This document shows, one piece after another, positions 9,471 through 18,813 of a stretch of 64,000 nt of DNA; position 1 is the first letter of the stretch; each line of letters opens with the position of its first letter. The notes beneath the pieces were generated by a model that saw only the letters and a list, made by a program, of their open reading frames with translations, was not told the DNA's origin and ran no database searches. This DNA comes from Deltaproteobacteria bacterium (GTDB lineage: Bacteria > Lernaellota > Lernaellaia > JACKCT01), in assembly GCA_027493875.1 (NCBI GenBank), contig JAOSJX010000022.1, forward strand, positions 372,001 through 436,000, read 5' to 3'. The position numbers and the translations under genes were made by a program.

Positions 9471-11180
9471 TCAGTTTTCGTCGCGGAGCGATTCGAACGC
9501 CTCGTCCCATGACGGCTTCGTGATCACGCGGAAGAGATCCGGGTCGAAATACTTGCGCCGGCGCTTGGTGGCGAGCGGTTTGAATTCGTCGAATTCGGGG
9601 TTGGGCAGCAAATCCGAGCGCATGAGCCCGAACAGCGTGCGTCCGGCGATTTTCACTTCGACGGGCGTGTAGAGATCGAAGGTCCGTTTGCGGAGGTAGA
9701 GATCGCGCTGCGCCATGCCGATGGTGTGGGCGTAGCGCCACTCGGAGACTTTGGGGTCCTTCCGGTAAAGCTCCGGCCACGACAAGATCAGATGCGGCCG
9801 GCGCTTAAGCACGTACGCCGTGTCGAATTTTTCATGGCCGACGATGTTGACGCCGGTACGCTGCTTGGAGCGGCCGATGTGCAGATCCGTCAGGCCGACC
9901 ATGTCGATGATGCGTCGGTGACTGAAATAGGAGACGGCGCCGATGGGCAGCGTCGCGATGACGGTATCCTCCGGCGTCATGGCGCGAAGCTGCCGGCCGA
10001 CGCGAACCCAGGCGCGCGTCCACTCGACAAGCTTGTTGGCTTTGTAGAGATCCAGCACCTGGCTTCCCGTCGCCCAGAGCCACCAGCCCACCACGAGGAG
10101 CACGGCGAGGCGTTTGCGCGCCGGGGGCGCGACGGCGGCGCCGCGGTCCCGGCGGCGGTGCGTGAGGACGACGCGAAACAGCTTCCAGGCCGCCAGCGTG
10201 CCGGGAATCAGAACGGGTACGAGAAAGCGGTGATACGGGAAAAAATCGCCGCCGACGGAAACGGCGTAGGCGCAGGCGACGGCCGTCAGGCCGGTCCCGA
10301 TCCAAAACCAGCGCGGCAGTTCGGCGCGGAGTTTCCGTCCCGCCCCGACGATGAGAATCAAAAACACGGGCGGAAAGACCAGCGCCATGCCCGCGCGAAG
10401 GACATAAATAATCCCGTGCAGCAACAGCATGATGCTCAAATCGCCGACCTTGGCGGCGTAGGTGTTGGGCGTGAAGTAGCCGAGGTGACGCCAGCGCCAG
10501 AGCCAGTAGCCGCCGAAGAGGCCGAGAACCATAACACCGTAGAGAACTCCGCGAAGGGCCCGCTTCTTGCGAAACGGCCAGAGCCACGAGAGGCCGAGAA
10601 CAACGGCGACGAGAATGCCATCGGGCCGCATGAGTCCGGCGACGGCGGTGGCGAGAGCCGAGGCCCAGGGGACGCGTTCCGAGTCGATCTCGCGGAGGTG
10701 CGTTGTGAGGGCCAGCATCCAGAGGAGGCCGACAATCGGGGTTTCCATCGCGGAAGCCGCCCAGACGAGACTCATCGGGCAGGAAATGAGGAACCCGAAG
10801 AAAACGAAATCCATCGTTCCGGGATTTTCGATGCCGGTCCGGCCGCGGTCGTCGACGTACAGCCGGTAGCCGAGGGTCAGCGCGCCGGCCCACGCGAGAA
10901 TACCAAGGAGGACCGCCACAAAATCGATGCGGACGATGCCGAGAAGGGAAAAGACGGCGAGAATGATGACCTGCCCGAACGCGGTGGAACCCTCGACGTT
11001 TTCGCCCGGATTGAAGACGAGCCCCTGGCCGTGGGCGAGATGGCGGCTATAGGTCATGGTGATATAGGCGTCGTCGACGGGGCCGGTGAACGGCAGCAAG
11101 ACGAAACCCAGCGCCAGCACGACCGCGGCGACGAGGAAAAACCGAAGGGTGGCACGCGATTTTGGCGTCTTGGTCGTCAT
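9471..11180 (-). CDS. GT-C fold membrane glycosyltransferase
   Basis: 569 residues, intact. A first helix is followed by a periplasmic loop with the acidic GT-C motif (GPVDDAYITMTYSRHL) and GLVFNPGENVEGSTAFG. About nine to eleven further hydrophobic segments follow, then a soluble C-terminal domain of about 180 residues (TPEDTVIATLPIGAVSYF, IIDMVGLTDLHIG). The layout matches polyprenyl-phosphate-sugar dependent mannosyl/arabinosyl transferases of the inner membrane. Donor and acceptor cannot be inferred. It converges on the Asp-rich lipoprotein gene, with only 3 bases between the two stop codons. No adjacent sugar-pathway genes point to a substrate. Confidence 0.75.
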   Translation of the reverse strand: MTTKTPKSRATLRFFLVAAVVLALGFVLLPFTGPVDDAYITMTYSRHLAHGQGLVFNPGENVEGSTAFGQVIILAVFSLLGIVRIDFVAVLLGILAWAGALTLGYRLYVDDRGRTGIENPGTMDFVFFGFLISCPMSLVWAASAMETPIVGLLWMLALTTHLREIDSERVPWASALATAVAGLMRPDGILVAVVLGLSWLWPFRKKRALRGVLYGVMVLGLFGGYWLWRWRHLGYFTPNTYAAKVGDLSIMLLLHGIIYVLRAGMALVFPPVFLILIVGAGRKLRAELPRWFWIGTGLTAVACAYAVSVGGDFFPYHRFLVPVLIPGTLAAWKLFRVVLTHRRRDRGAAVAPPARKRLAVLLVVGWWLWATGSQVLDLYKANKLVEWTRAWVRVGRQLRAMTPEDTVIATLPIGAVSYFSHRRIIDMVGLTDLHIGRSKQRTGVNIVGHEKFDTAYVLKRRPHLILSWPELYRKDPKVSEWRYAHTIGMAQRDLYLRKRTFDLYTPVEVKIAGRTLFGLMRSDLLPNPEFDEFKPLATKRRRKYFDPDLFRVITKPSWDEAFESLRDEN

Positions 11181-11734
11181 CCGTTTTTACTCCGCCGTTC
11201 CGGCGGGCGGATCATAAAATCTGCACCGTGGATTGTCCACGGCGCGGAGCGCCACCGCGCTTCCTCCCATCGCTCCCAGCGTCTATGGGAGAAAAATGAC
11301 AGGCGGGTTTCCGTTTTATTCGAAACGGATAATGACACCAACCTCACGAATAGTACAAATGAATGATCTCGTTCAGTCGGCGCCCTACGCTTTGCTTCCG
11401 CGAAATCTCACGGCGATGCCTCCTTGGGATGATTTTTCCAGGTGACCAATGTTCACCTGCTACATACTTCCAATCCTATTAGACCGGGACGAAAAAAAAT
11501 ATTTCCGCTCCCGATCATCGTCTTGCCTCGTTGACCGTCTTGGGATATATTAAAGATGATCGCTTTATTTTTTCCACGTATTTTCAACCATTTAAGAAAA
11601 AGTTCCCGCAGGCGCCGAAAAATCATCACCGGAAATTTGTCATGCACTTAACTGACTGAAAAGGCGGGATCGGTCAGGGCATTTTGGTTGATGCGCCGTT
11701 GATGCATTTTGTCATGAATCCGCATACCGCGCGA
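11181..11734. other. Long AT-richer intergenic region
   Basis: About 620 bases without a convincing gene (to 11799). Roughly from 11450 to 11780 the base composition is clearly more AT-rich than the surroundings, with A and T runs. A 64-codon minus-strand frame (11453-11647) is basic and low-complexity, lacks a ribosome site and has no recognisable similarity. No strong hairpin-plus-T structure was seen. The segment most likely holds regulatory DNA for the divergent GT-C and winged-helix genes. Confidence 0.5.
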
Positions 11735-11763
11735 TTGACTTATCCTATAAAGTTTGATATTCG
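11735..11763 (+). promoter_or_regulatory. Candidate promoter for the winged-helix gene
   Basis: TTGACT at 11735-11740, a 17-base spacer, then TATTCG at 11758-11763, 37 bases before the ATG at 11800. The -35 box is good, the -10 box moderate. Confidence 0.4.
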
Positions 11764-11799
11764 AAAAGCATCACTCCGCTGGTTTGGGGGTTTAAACTA

Positions 11800-12312
11800 A
11801 TGGCAATGCCAAACACCACGGAATTCATCAACAACGTACAACGTGAGATCGATCAACTTCAGGACAAAATCGGCACACTCCAAGAGAAAAAGTCGGAGTT
11901 GGACCGCCAAATGACGGAAGTCCGGGCGGAAATCAAACGGCGCGCGGACCTTCTTCTGGTTTGGGAAGGCAAGGCCGACGTGCGTCCGATGGTCGAGCGC
12001 AAGGCGCGGGAGCGCTCCCGCCGCGGCTTCACCATGAACGCCGTGATCGTCGAGATTCTCGAACAGTCGGACCGGCACATGTCCGCGCACGAGATTTTGG
12101 ACGAGCTGAAGAAGCGCAACGCCGAGGGCACGTCGAAAAGCCCGATTTCGTCGGTGCGCAACGCCCTTCAGATCCTGAAGAAGCGCGGCCAGGTCGTCAG
12201 CCCGGCCTACGGGCTGGTGTGCCTGCCCGGGCGCGAGAATCTGATCGCGGGCAGCGGTCAGGCGGTCAAAACGATCCGCCGGCCGGGAAACGCCGCCAAT
12301 CCGAGCGCCTGA
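11800..12312 (+). CDS. Coiled-coil plus winged-helix DNA-binding protein
   Basis: 170 residues. Residues about 8-55 form a predicted coiled coil (EIDQLQDKIGTLQEKKSELD). Residues about 75-135 resemble a HARE-HTH or similar winged helix (FTMNAVIVEILEQSDRHMS, HEILDELKKRN, SVRNALQILKKRGQV, then the wing). The coiled coil suggests a dimer. No enzymatic domain is present. It is likely a transcription regulator or nucleoid-associated factor; its targets are unknown. The start has a purine-rich GGGGG upstream (11786-11790) and a second ATG at 11806 is possible. A terminator follows, so it is monocistronic. Confidence 0.7.
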   Translation: MAMPNTTEFINNVQREIDQLQDKIGTLQEKKSELDRQMTEVRAEIKRRADLLLVWEGKADVRPMVERKARERSRRGFTMNAVIVEILEQSDRHMSAHEILDELKKRNAEGTSKSPISSVRNALQILKKRGQVVSPAYGLVCLPGRENLIAGSGQAVKTIRRPGNAANPSA

Positions 12313-12335
12313 GCCTCTCCCGGCCTTACAAACAG

Positions 12336-12371
12336 CGCGAAAGCGCCCTCTCGACGGGGGCGCTTTTGCGT
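12336..12371 (+). terminator. Probable terminator after the winged-helix gene
   Basis: Stem GCGAAAGCGCCC pairs with GGGCGCTTTTGC with one G-T pair and a loop of about 8 bases. The T run lies within the stem, so termination strength is uncertain. Confidence 0.6.
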
Positions 12372-12411
12372 TCATTGACAGTCGACGGGCCATCCCTATG
12401 ATGACGACTCG

Positions 12412-13173
12412 ATGAAGACTTCCCGACGCATCGCGACGGCCCTGGCGGCCGTTTTATTGTTCGCGGCGCTCCCGGCGTGCGGTCCGAAATTCGACGAGAT
12501 GTCGCCCAGCCAGATCTACGACTACGGCGAGTCCGAATTCAACGATCGGAGCTTCAGCAACGCCATCGAAGCGTACGAGGCGCTGATCGACCTCTATCCT
12601 TTTTCGACTTACGTCACGCAGGCCGAATTGCGGATCGCGGATTCGTATTTCGCGCGCAAACGATGGGCGGAGGCGGCCGTGGCCTACGAGGATTTCGTGG
12701 AGCGGCACCCCACGAACGCTGCCGTCCCCCACTGCCTGCACCGGCTGGGACTTTCCCACCACAAGCAGAAACTGGCGATCGACCGCGATCAGGCGGAAAC
12801 GCATTTGGCGGAGCAAACGCTTACCCGCCTCGTCACCCAATACCCGGACTATCCGGACCGCGAAGACGCGGAGGAAAAGCTCCGGGAAGCGCGCGAAGAT
12901 CTTGCGGCCCGCGAACGCTACATCGCCCGGTTCTACTGGCGGGAAAAGGAATACTACGCGTCGCTGCAGCGCTTCGAACGCGTTGTCCGCGACTATTCCG
13001 ACACCAAGTTTTACGCGGAGTCGCTCTATTACGCGGGGGCGTGCCTTTTGCGTCTCGATGAAGGCGCCGAAGCCAAACGACGTCTGGATCTCCTGCTGGC
13101 CAAGTTTCCCGACGACCGTTACGCCGACAAGGCGAGAAAGCTCCTCGACGACACGAGCGACCATGCGAGCTAG
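12412..13173 (+). CDS. bamD: Outer membrane protein assembly lipoprotein BamD
   Basis: 253 residues, close to the usual length of about 245. Signal peptide with lipobox (AALPAC, Cys23), then TPR-type helices: SEFNDRSFSNAIEAYEALI, AELRIADSYFARKRWAEAA and AESLYYAGACLLRLDEG. The YxxGxxxFNxxxFxxAIxxYEALIxxYPFS pattern is diagnostic for the BamD/YfiO family. It acts on the inner face of the outer membrane as a lipoprotein partner of BamA in barrel protein insertion. No bamA lies in the window. The next gene starts inside its last codons, which suggests co-translation. Confidence 0.9.
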   Translation: MKTSRRIATALAAVLLFAALPACGPKFDEMSPSQIYDYGESEFNDRSFSNAIEAYEALIDLYPFSTYVTQAELRIADSYFARKRWAEAAVAYEDFVERHPTNAAVPHCLHRLGLSHHKQKLAIDRDQAETHLAEQTLTRLVTQYPDYPDREDAEEKLREAREDLAARERYIARFYWREKEYYASLQRFERVVRDYSDTKFYAESLYYAGACLLRLDEGAEAKRRLDLLLAKFPDDRYADKARKLLDDTSDHAS

Positions 13174-13594
13174 GCTTCGCGGCGCCGGGGCCGTCGCCGT
13201 GCTCGCCCTGCTTTTGTCTTCGTGCGGCGATCCGACCGCCGCCGTCGAAAAGACGCTGGACGCCCGCGAAAAGGCGATGCGGGAGAAAGACCTCGACGCC
13301 TATGTCGCTCTTTTCCACCCGGACTACGTCTATAAGGAAGACGCGACGGAAACGGTGCGGCAAAACGCCGAGCGCCGATTCGCCTTCTACAAAACGATCA
13401 TGATGCGGACGCACAACCGGCGCATCACCTTCGAGCACGACGGCCGGATCGCGCGGGTGGTTCAGGAGTTCGAGATGGCCGTCACGCACGCCGGTGAGAC
13501 GAAGCGGTTCTCCGGCACCGAGCACTTTCTGCTCAAGCGGGAGAGCGGGATTTTCGGGACGACGTTCTTGTTTGTCGAAGGGCTCGGCGTTTAG
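13163..13594 (+). CDS. Small NTF2-like (SnoaL/DUF4440-type) lipoprotein
   Basis: 143 residues. The ATG at 13163 overlaps the end of bamD by 11 bases. The signal peptide has a lipobox (LLLSSC, Cys21). The rest reads as a cone-shaped NTF2-like fold: VEKTLDAREKAMREKDLDAY, LFHPDYVYKED, then beta strands HNRRITFEHDGRIARVVQEF and FSGTEHFLLKRE. Such proteins are small ligand-binding or enzyme-like domains; here the function is unknown. The overlap with bamD suggests an envelope role. Confidence 0.7.
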   Translation: MRARLRGAGAVAVLALLLSSCGDPTAAVEKTLDAREKAMREKDLDAYVALFHPDYVYKEDATETVRQNAERRFAFYKTIMMRTHNRRITFEHDGRIARVVQEFEMAVTHAGETKRFSGTEHFLLKRESGIFGTTFLFVEGLGV

Positions 13595-13600
13595 CCCGGG

Positions 13601-14494
13601 CTAATTCACGACCAGTTCATCCGCGGAAACTTTCAACTCCCAATGCTGGTCGGGGAAGTTGAAGGAATTCGCGCGCAGGGCGTATGTGCCGGACGAAGGC
13701 GCGGTGACCATCACCGTCTCGAAAATGCACAACGGATCTTCCTCTTCCGGGAAATCGATGCTGCGCTTGTCGAAAACCAGCATTTGAACGGCGCCGTCGA
13801 CGATGCGGTAGGAATACTGCGCGCTGCCTTTATCCTGCAGATAACACGGCGAAACACGAACACCGACCTGTTCGCCGGGCGCCGCGTCGCCGAGTTCCTC
13901 GAGGGCGACGAGGTCGATCGTGGGAATGCCCCACTCCCAATTGAACGTGTCGAGCGTCACGACGAGCTCGGCGATCAGGGACGCGTCCCCGCCCTTGGCC
14001 GCGCTTGCGGTGGTGAGCTGGAATTTGAAATCGCCGCTCGGGATGTCTTCAATCGTGTACGTGATGTCGGCGGAGCAATAGCAGTCCGCCGGATCGCCGA
14101 CGTCGGTCTCCACGACCTCGATCACGCCGGACTCAAGCGTCGCGGCCACGTCGAGATCAAAACCGCAGTTCACAATGGCATCGATGTGGTTCACTTCGAG
14201 CGCTCCGTCCACCCAACGGATCTCAACCATATCGTGCGGTTCGGTCGACGGATCGGGGAGGTCTTTCGCGCACGCCCCCTGCACGAGGTCGGAAACCGTC
14301 AGATCGGCATCAATATCGTCGATATCGTCGTCATCATCGTCGGCGTCGTCGTCATCGTCGCCGGGGTCGAAGCCGTCGTCGTCCCCGGCGTCGTCGTCGT
14401 CATCCCCGCCGCCTCCGCCGCAGGAGACGACCGCTCCCAGCGCCAAGGCCGCGAGTACGGCCAAAACCATCAAGAATGCCAAATTTTTCATCAT
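13601..14494 (-). CDS. Asp-rich lipoprotein with beta-sandwich-like domain
   Basis: 297 residues. Signal peptide with lipobox (GAVVSC, Cys25), then Gly5 and an Asp-rich linker to about residue 70. A domain of about 220 residues rich in beta strands follows, with the cysteine pair DCYCSADITY, then EQVGVRVSPCYLQ and a C-terminal strand set (GTYALRANSFNFPD, WELKVSADELVVN). The start at 14494 has GGGAG 6 bases upstream. Its stop faces the NTF2-like gene. No function recognised. The ending resembles carbohydrate-binding or pre-peptidase-type sandwich domains, but this is weak. Confidence 0.75.
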   Translation of the reverse strand: MMKNLAFLMVLAVLAALALGAVVSCGGGGGDDDDDAGDDDGFDPGDDDDDADDDDDDIDDIDADLTVSDLVQGACAKDLPDPSTEPHDMVEIRWVDGALEVNHIDAIVNCGFDLDVAATLESGVIEVVETDVGDPADCYCSADITYTIEDIPSGDFKFQLTTASAAKGGDASLIAELVVTLDTFNWEWGIPTIDLVALEELGDAAPGEQVGVRVSPCYLQDKGSAQYSYRIVDGAVQMLVFDKRSIDFPEEEDPLCIFETVMVTAPSSGTYALRANSFNFPDQHWELKVSADELVVN

Positions 14495-14565
14495 TTCCGT
14501 CTCCCGGTGGCTGAATCGGGCGGCTTTTAGTTTACCCTCGAAGCGCCCGGCGATCAAATTCAGGA

Positions 14566-15456
14566 TCAATGGTCGCGCGCCACGATGTATTCGGCGATTT
14601 CGCGTAATCGCCGCGCATTTTCCCCGAGCGGCGCGACCGCGTGAACGGCGTCGCGGGCGTAGATTTCCGCGCGGCGCCGGCTTTCTTCCACGCCGACGAG
14701 CGCGGGAAAGGTCGCTTTGCCGCGGCGCGCGTCGGAACCGACGTCTTTGCCCGTCGCGCGGGATTCGCCGGCCACGCCGAGAATGTCGTCCCGAATTTGA
14801 AACGCCAGACCGGCGTTTTTTCCAAACGTCCGAAACGCGCCGATGGTTTCTTCCCCCGCGCCCGCGACGAGCCCTCCGGCCACCACCGCCGCCTCGATGA
14901 AGCGCGCGGTTTTACACTGGTGAATGCACAGCAGCGTCTTCTCGTCGACGTCGGCGCGCTCGGACAGCAGGTCGAGGCTCTGGCCGCCGACCATGCCGCA
15001 AATCCCTGCGGCGTCCAGCACTTCGCGCATCACCGCGAGGCGGACCTCCGGCGGTACGGCCGCGCCGTCGCTCGTGCCCATCATGCGAAAGCCTTCCGTC
15101 AACAACGCGTCGCCGGCCAGAATCGCGTGCGCTTCGCCGAAGATGCGGTGGTTCGTCGGCTGATTCCGCCGGTAGTCGTCGTTGTCCATGGCGGGCAGGT
15201 CATCGTGGATCAGGCTGAACGTATGAATCATCTCCGTCGCGCAGCCGAAGGGAAGCGCCACCGCGGGCTCGCCGCCCGCCGCCTCGCACGCCGCCATGGT
15301 GAGAATCGGCCGCATGCGCTTGCCGCCGGAGAGCAGCGAGTAGGCCATCGCCTCTTTCAGCCGAGGAAAATCCGCGCCGCACCGGCCGTCAAGGTAATCC
15401 TTGAGAAACCGGTCCACGCGCGCCCGGGCGTCGTCGAGGTAGGCCGCGAAATCCAT
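14566..15456 (-). CDS. ispA: Short-chain polyprenyl diphosphate synthase (farnesyl/geranylgeranyl type)
   Basis: 296 residues, the normal family length. The first Asp-rich motif HDDLPAMDNDDYRR and the second FQIRDDILGV are both present, as are GGKRMRP and GEAHAILAGDALLTEGF. The enzyme condenses IPP with allylic diphosphates to give farnesyl or geranylgeranyl diphosphate for quinones and undecaprenyl lipid carriers. It is cytoplasmic. It begins 4 bases after the stop of the upstream histone-deacetylase-like gene, so the two are probably one transcript. In some genomes this gene sits next to dxs and xseB; neither is seen here. Confidence 0.92.
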   Translation of the reverse strand: MDFAAYLDDARARVDRFLKDYLDGRCGADFPRLKEAMAYSLLSGGKRMRPILTMAACEAAGGEPAVALPFGCATEMIHTFSLIHDDLPAMDNDDYRRNQPTNHRIFGEAHAILAGDALLTEGFRMMGTSDGAAVPPEVRLAVMREVLDAAGICGMVGGQSLDLLSERADVDEKTLLCIHQCKTARFIEAAVVAGGLVAGAGEETIGAFRTFGKNAGLAFQIRDDILGVAGESRATGKDVGSDARRGKATFPALVGVEESRRRAEIYARDAVHAVAPLGENARRLREIAEYIVARDH

Positions 15457-15460
15457 GACG

Positions 15461-16529
15461 CTAACCCACGCTCGCGCGCGGCGAGGACAGCGACTTCCAA
15501 TACGGCGATTGAACGCGCCGGGCCGTTTCGACGATCCGCCGGATTTCTTCCCGGCGCAGCGGCGGCGGCGCCTTTCTTTCCCGCCCGGCCGGCTCGGCGA
15601 GCATCGTCAGCAGCGATTCCTTCACGGAGCCGGTCAGCCCCGGAATGTCGTATCCGCCCTCGAGGACCGCGACGAAACGGCCGGCGCAAAGCTCATCGGC
15701 GAGCGCGAGCATGCGTTCGAAGATACCCGCGAACCCGGACGGCGTCACGCGCATCGCGCCGAGCGGGTCGGACTCGTGGATATCGTACCCCGCGCTCAGC
15801 ATGATCAGATCGGGCACGAATTCGCGCGCGACCGGGGCGATGATTTCATCGATCAAAAGCGCATAATCGCCGTCGCCGTATCCGCCTTCGAGCGGCAAAT
15901 TCACCGTGAACCCTTCCCCGCCGCCCGTCCCGACTTCATTGAACGCGCCGGTTCCCGGATAGTAGGGGGTATTGGTGCGTGCTGACGTAAAGCACGTCGG
16001 AGCGCGCGTAGAATGAGTTTTGCGTTCCGTTGCCGTGGTGAAGGTCCGGATCGTAGATCAGCACACGCCGGCAATCGGCGCGCTCCAGGGCATGTGCGGC
16101 GCCGATCGCGACGTTGTTGAACAGGCAAAAACCCATGGCGCGATCGCGTTCCGCGTGGTGCCCCGGCGGGCGGTGCAGGCAAAACGCGTTGTCCGCGCGC
16201 CCGTCCATGACGGCGTCCACCGCTTCGATCGTTCCGCCCGCCGCCATGAGCGCCGCGTCGAAGCTTTGCGGGCTGGTCGAGGTGTCGGGGTCCAGATAGA
16301 CCGACCGGCCGCTCGTCTGCTCGACACGCCGATAATAGGGTTCGGCGTGAATGCGCTGAATTTCGCCGGGCCGCGCGGGACGCGGCTCGATGGCCGCAAA
16401 CCGGCCCGCCATATCGGGTTCATCGAGCATATCGTAGATGGACAGGAGGCGCCGGGGCGTCTCGGGGTGTCCGAGACCCATGTCGTGTTTCAGATAAATG
16501 GGATGACGCACGATCCCCGTTTTCGGCAT
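15461..16529 (-). CDS. Histone deacetylase family (AcuC/acetylpolyamine amidohydrolase-like) hydrolase, frameshifted
   Basis: About 355 residues. Zinc hydrolase signatures are complete: RPPGHHAERDRAMGFCLFNN, YDPDLHHGNGTQ (metal-binding Asp and His) and SAGYDIHESDPLG. The last, with LEGGYDIPGL, lies after a one-base insertion in a C run near 15968 that breaks the frame. Such bacterial enzymes remove acetyl groups from small molecules (polyamines, acetoin-related substrates) or proteins. It is cytoplasmic. It is the upstream partner of ispA, 4 bases apart; a functional link is not obvious. Confidence 0.88.
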
Positions 16530-16684
16530 ACCTGAGCGCTCCCCGCCGGCGCGCCGCCGAGTCTGACGGCGCGCGTCATTCTAAGCCCGGACCGTTGAAA
16601 GTCAAGGAAGGGAAGCGCCGGAAACATCAATAAAATTGGGCTTATTGAGCACTTCGCGCGCGACGCCGGAGCGTTGCCGGACCG

Positions 16685-18289
16685 TTATCCGCAGCAGCCG
16701 CCGCTGTCCTCCGAATCCGCGTCGTCGTCGCCGGCGGCATCGTCGTCGGACGAGGCGTCGTCGTCCGCGGCATCGTCGTCGCCGGCGTCATCATCGGACG
16801 CATCATCGTCGCCGGCATCGTCGTCCGAAACGTCATCGTCGTCATCGTCGTCGTCCGGACCGGGGTCGAGATTAACGTCGTACCGCAGCACGCCCACGTC
16901 GAGGCCGGTGCTCGTTCCGGAGTGGCTGGTCGTGACGACGAGCGCGCCGCCCGGCGTAAAGTTCGCGAAAAGCGCGATGTCGTAGGCGAGATCCGCCGCG
17001 CCCATCAGGTCGCCGGAAACGTCCGCGAGATAAGGCGTCAGGTCGGCGCCTTCGGCGGCGTCCGTATGATCGACGATCAGCGCCACCGCGTCGGTATCGC
17101 CTTCAGCGCCTTTTTGAAATCCCGCCGCGGCGGTGAGGCCGCCGTACCCGGCGATCGACAACGCGGAGTCCGCCCCCGCGCCGGGTCCGGCGTACTCGGC
17201 GCTCCAAAGCTCCGTGCCGTCGAGCGACGAACCGGTGAGAAGAATGTCGTCCGCGAGGGCTTTCGCGAGGACGCCGGAATAAGCCAAACGCACGGCGCTG
17301 ACGCCGTCCGCCGCCAAATCCGCGGGGGGATTGAAGGGATCGCACCCGACGCACCCCGCCGTCATCTTGAGCGACGGGCGTCCGCCGGACCACTCGTCCA
17401 CGGTCCCGCCGTCGTCCACCGTGACGACGCCCGAGCCTTGCAGCGTGGCCGCCGCGAAAGCGTTGTAACCAGCATAAACGGTGCCGTCCGGGGCGACGTC
17501 GAGAAAGACGAGCGTGAAATCGGCGTCCATGCCGCCGTTGTACACGACCTCATCGAGAATATTGCCGTTCGACGCGTAGCGGAGAATCAGCAAATCCTTG
17601 TCGCCGTCCGATGCCGTCGCGTAACCGCCGACGACCACGCCGCCGCCGGGCGCGTTGCGGATCATCAGCCCGCGGTCTTCATCATCGCCGGCGCCGTTGT
17701 AAACCTTGGACCAGAGCTCGTTGCCTTCATCATCGTACTTGGCGGTGATGACGTCTTCCGCGTCCGAGCCGGTTGCGAACCCCGTCGCGTAAATCGCCTG
17801 TTCGGAGGTCGGCAGCGCCAACGCCTGCGCGGCGGCGAGGCCCGACGGAGGGCCGGCAAAGACCGTACCCCAGTTATCCGGATCGCCGTCGCCGAAGTAG
17901 GCGTAGACATAGAACCGTCCGTCGAGAAGCATGGAGAAAGCGGCGCTCACCCAGCCGTTGGAGGCCACACCGTAAGCCGCGTCGGCCCCGGTATCCGAGA
18001 AAACCACAAGTTCGTCGACGTCGGGCGACGCGACACCGGCATCGATATCGCCGATCAGCAGCCCGAAGCCGTCCGCGTTCGGGTAGTCGCCGTAGGCATA
18101 TCCGGAGACGCGGAACTTTCCGCCGGTGTCCACCCCCGCGGAGAGAGGCAGGTCGTCGAACCCGGCCCCGCCGTCGTAGGTTTCCACCCAATCAAAGACG
18201 AGGGGCGACTGCGCCGAGGCAACGGCGGCGTGGAAAAAGAGCGATAACAACGCAAGCACCATGAGCGCGGCGCGACGATTCGATGACAT
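16685..18289 (-). CDS. Secreted SBBP/delta-60-repeat-like propeller protein with Asp-rich tail and terminal Cys
   Basis: 534 residues. The start at 18289 is chosen because GGAGGG lies 6 bases upstream. Type I signal peptide (MSSNRRAALMVLALLSLFFH..ASA). The mature part is built of about 50-residue repeats such as ITAKYDDEGNELWSKVYNG and DLLILRYASNGNILDEVVYN, typical of SBBP-type beta-propeller proteins. One internal TAGCVGCDP region carries two cysteines. From about residue 475 it becomes DDDD/DDAGDDDA repeats and ends in EDSGGCCG. No lipobox is present at the N-terminus. Probably displayed on the surface or secreted; function unknown. Confidence 0.75.
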   Translation of the reverse strand: MSSNRRAALMVLALLSLFFHAAVASAQSPLVFDWVETYDGGAGFDDLPLSAGVDTGGKFRVSGYAYGDYPNADGFGLLIGDIDAGVASPDVDELVVFSDTGADAAYGVASNGWVSAAFSMLLDGRFYVYAYFGDGDPDNWGTVFAGPPSGLAAAQALALPTSEQAIYATGFATGSDAEDVITAKYDDEGNELWSKVYNGAGDDEDRGLMIRNAPGGGVVVGGYATASDGDKDLLILRYASNGNILDEVVYNGGMDADFTLVFLDVAPDGTVYAGYNAFAAATLQGSGVVTVDDGGTVDEWSGGRPSLKMTAGCVGCDPFNPPADLAADGVSAVRLAYSGVLAKALADDILLTGSSLDGTELWSAEYAGPGAGADSALSIAGYGGLTAAAGFQKGAEGDTDAVALIVDHTDAAEGADLTPYLADVSGDLMGAADLAYDIALFANFTPGGALVVTTSHSGTSTGLDVGVLRYDVNLDPGPDDDDDDDDVSDDDAGDDDASDDDAGDDDAADDDASSDDDAAGDDDADSEDSGGCCG

Positions 18290-18464
18290 CGTAATCCCTC
18301 CAAACATTGCAACGAAGCGGCTCTTATACTCCAAAAACGTCAAAAGGCTCAAACGGTGGTCGGCCAGGGTGTTGCCGAGGACACCGGGACGGCACGCTGT
18401 TGACACCCCCCCGCGAGCGCCTAACATCGGCGGTCGGCGGCATTTTTTGGGGAGCGCGGCGCGC

Positions 18465-18813
18465 ATGTTCGATATCGGCGGCAGTGAAATCGTTTTCGTC
18501 CTCATTCTTGCGCTGCTTGTGATGGGACCGCAAAACCTGCCCAAGGTCGCGCGGGCGATGGCCCAGGTGGCGTCCCAATTCCGGCGCGTGACCAACGAAT
18601 TCAAGAACGCGATCGACGACGAAGTCCGCAATCTGGAGATCAAGGAGCGCGAAGACGAGCGCCGTCAGGCCGGCCGCGACGGGGAGGTGCGGATCGACGC
18701 GCTGCCCCCGGAGACGGTGGAGCGCACGCCCGCCGCGGACGACCCGGAATCCGGAGTGGGACGACGTGGAGCGCGTGGTGAACAAGCCGGACGCCGGCAA
18801 GGACGGCGCATGA
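18465..18813 (+). CDS. tatB: Twin-arginine translocase TatA/TatB-type subunit, frameshifted
   Basis: About 115 residues. MFDIGGSEIVFVLILALLVMG is the single transmembrane helix with the glycine hinge, and GPQNLPKVARAM starts the amphipathic helix. A charged tail follows. The long tail and EIVFVLILALLVMGP sequence favour TatB, but in two-component Tat systems one protein does both jobs. One extra G near 18758 breaks the frame; correcting it gives a tail ending DAGKDGA, whose TGA overlaps the tatC start by 4 bases (ATGA). GGGGAG lies 11 bases before the ATG. Confidence 0.8.

Noticed and set aside
9726..11366. 546-codon plus-strand open frame opposite the GT-C glycosyltransferase
   Set aside because: High-GC shadow frame, highly charged and low-complexity, while the minus strand shows a coherent membrane enzyme.
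11453..11647. 64-codon minus-strand frame in the AT-rich intergenic region
   Set aside because: No ribosome site, no recognisable similarity, composition typical of noncoding AT-rich DNA.
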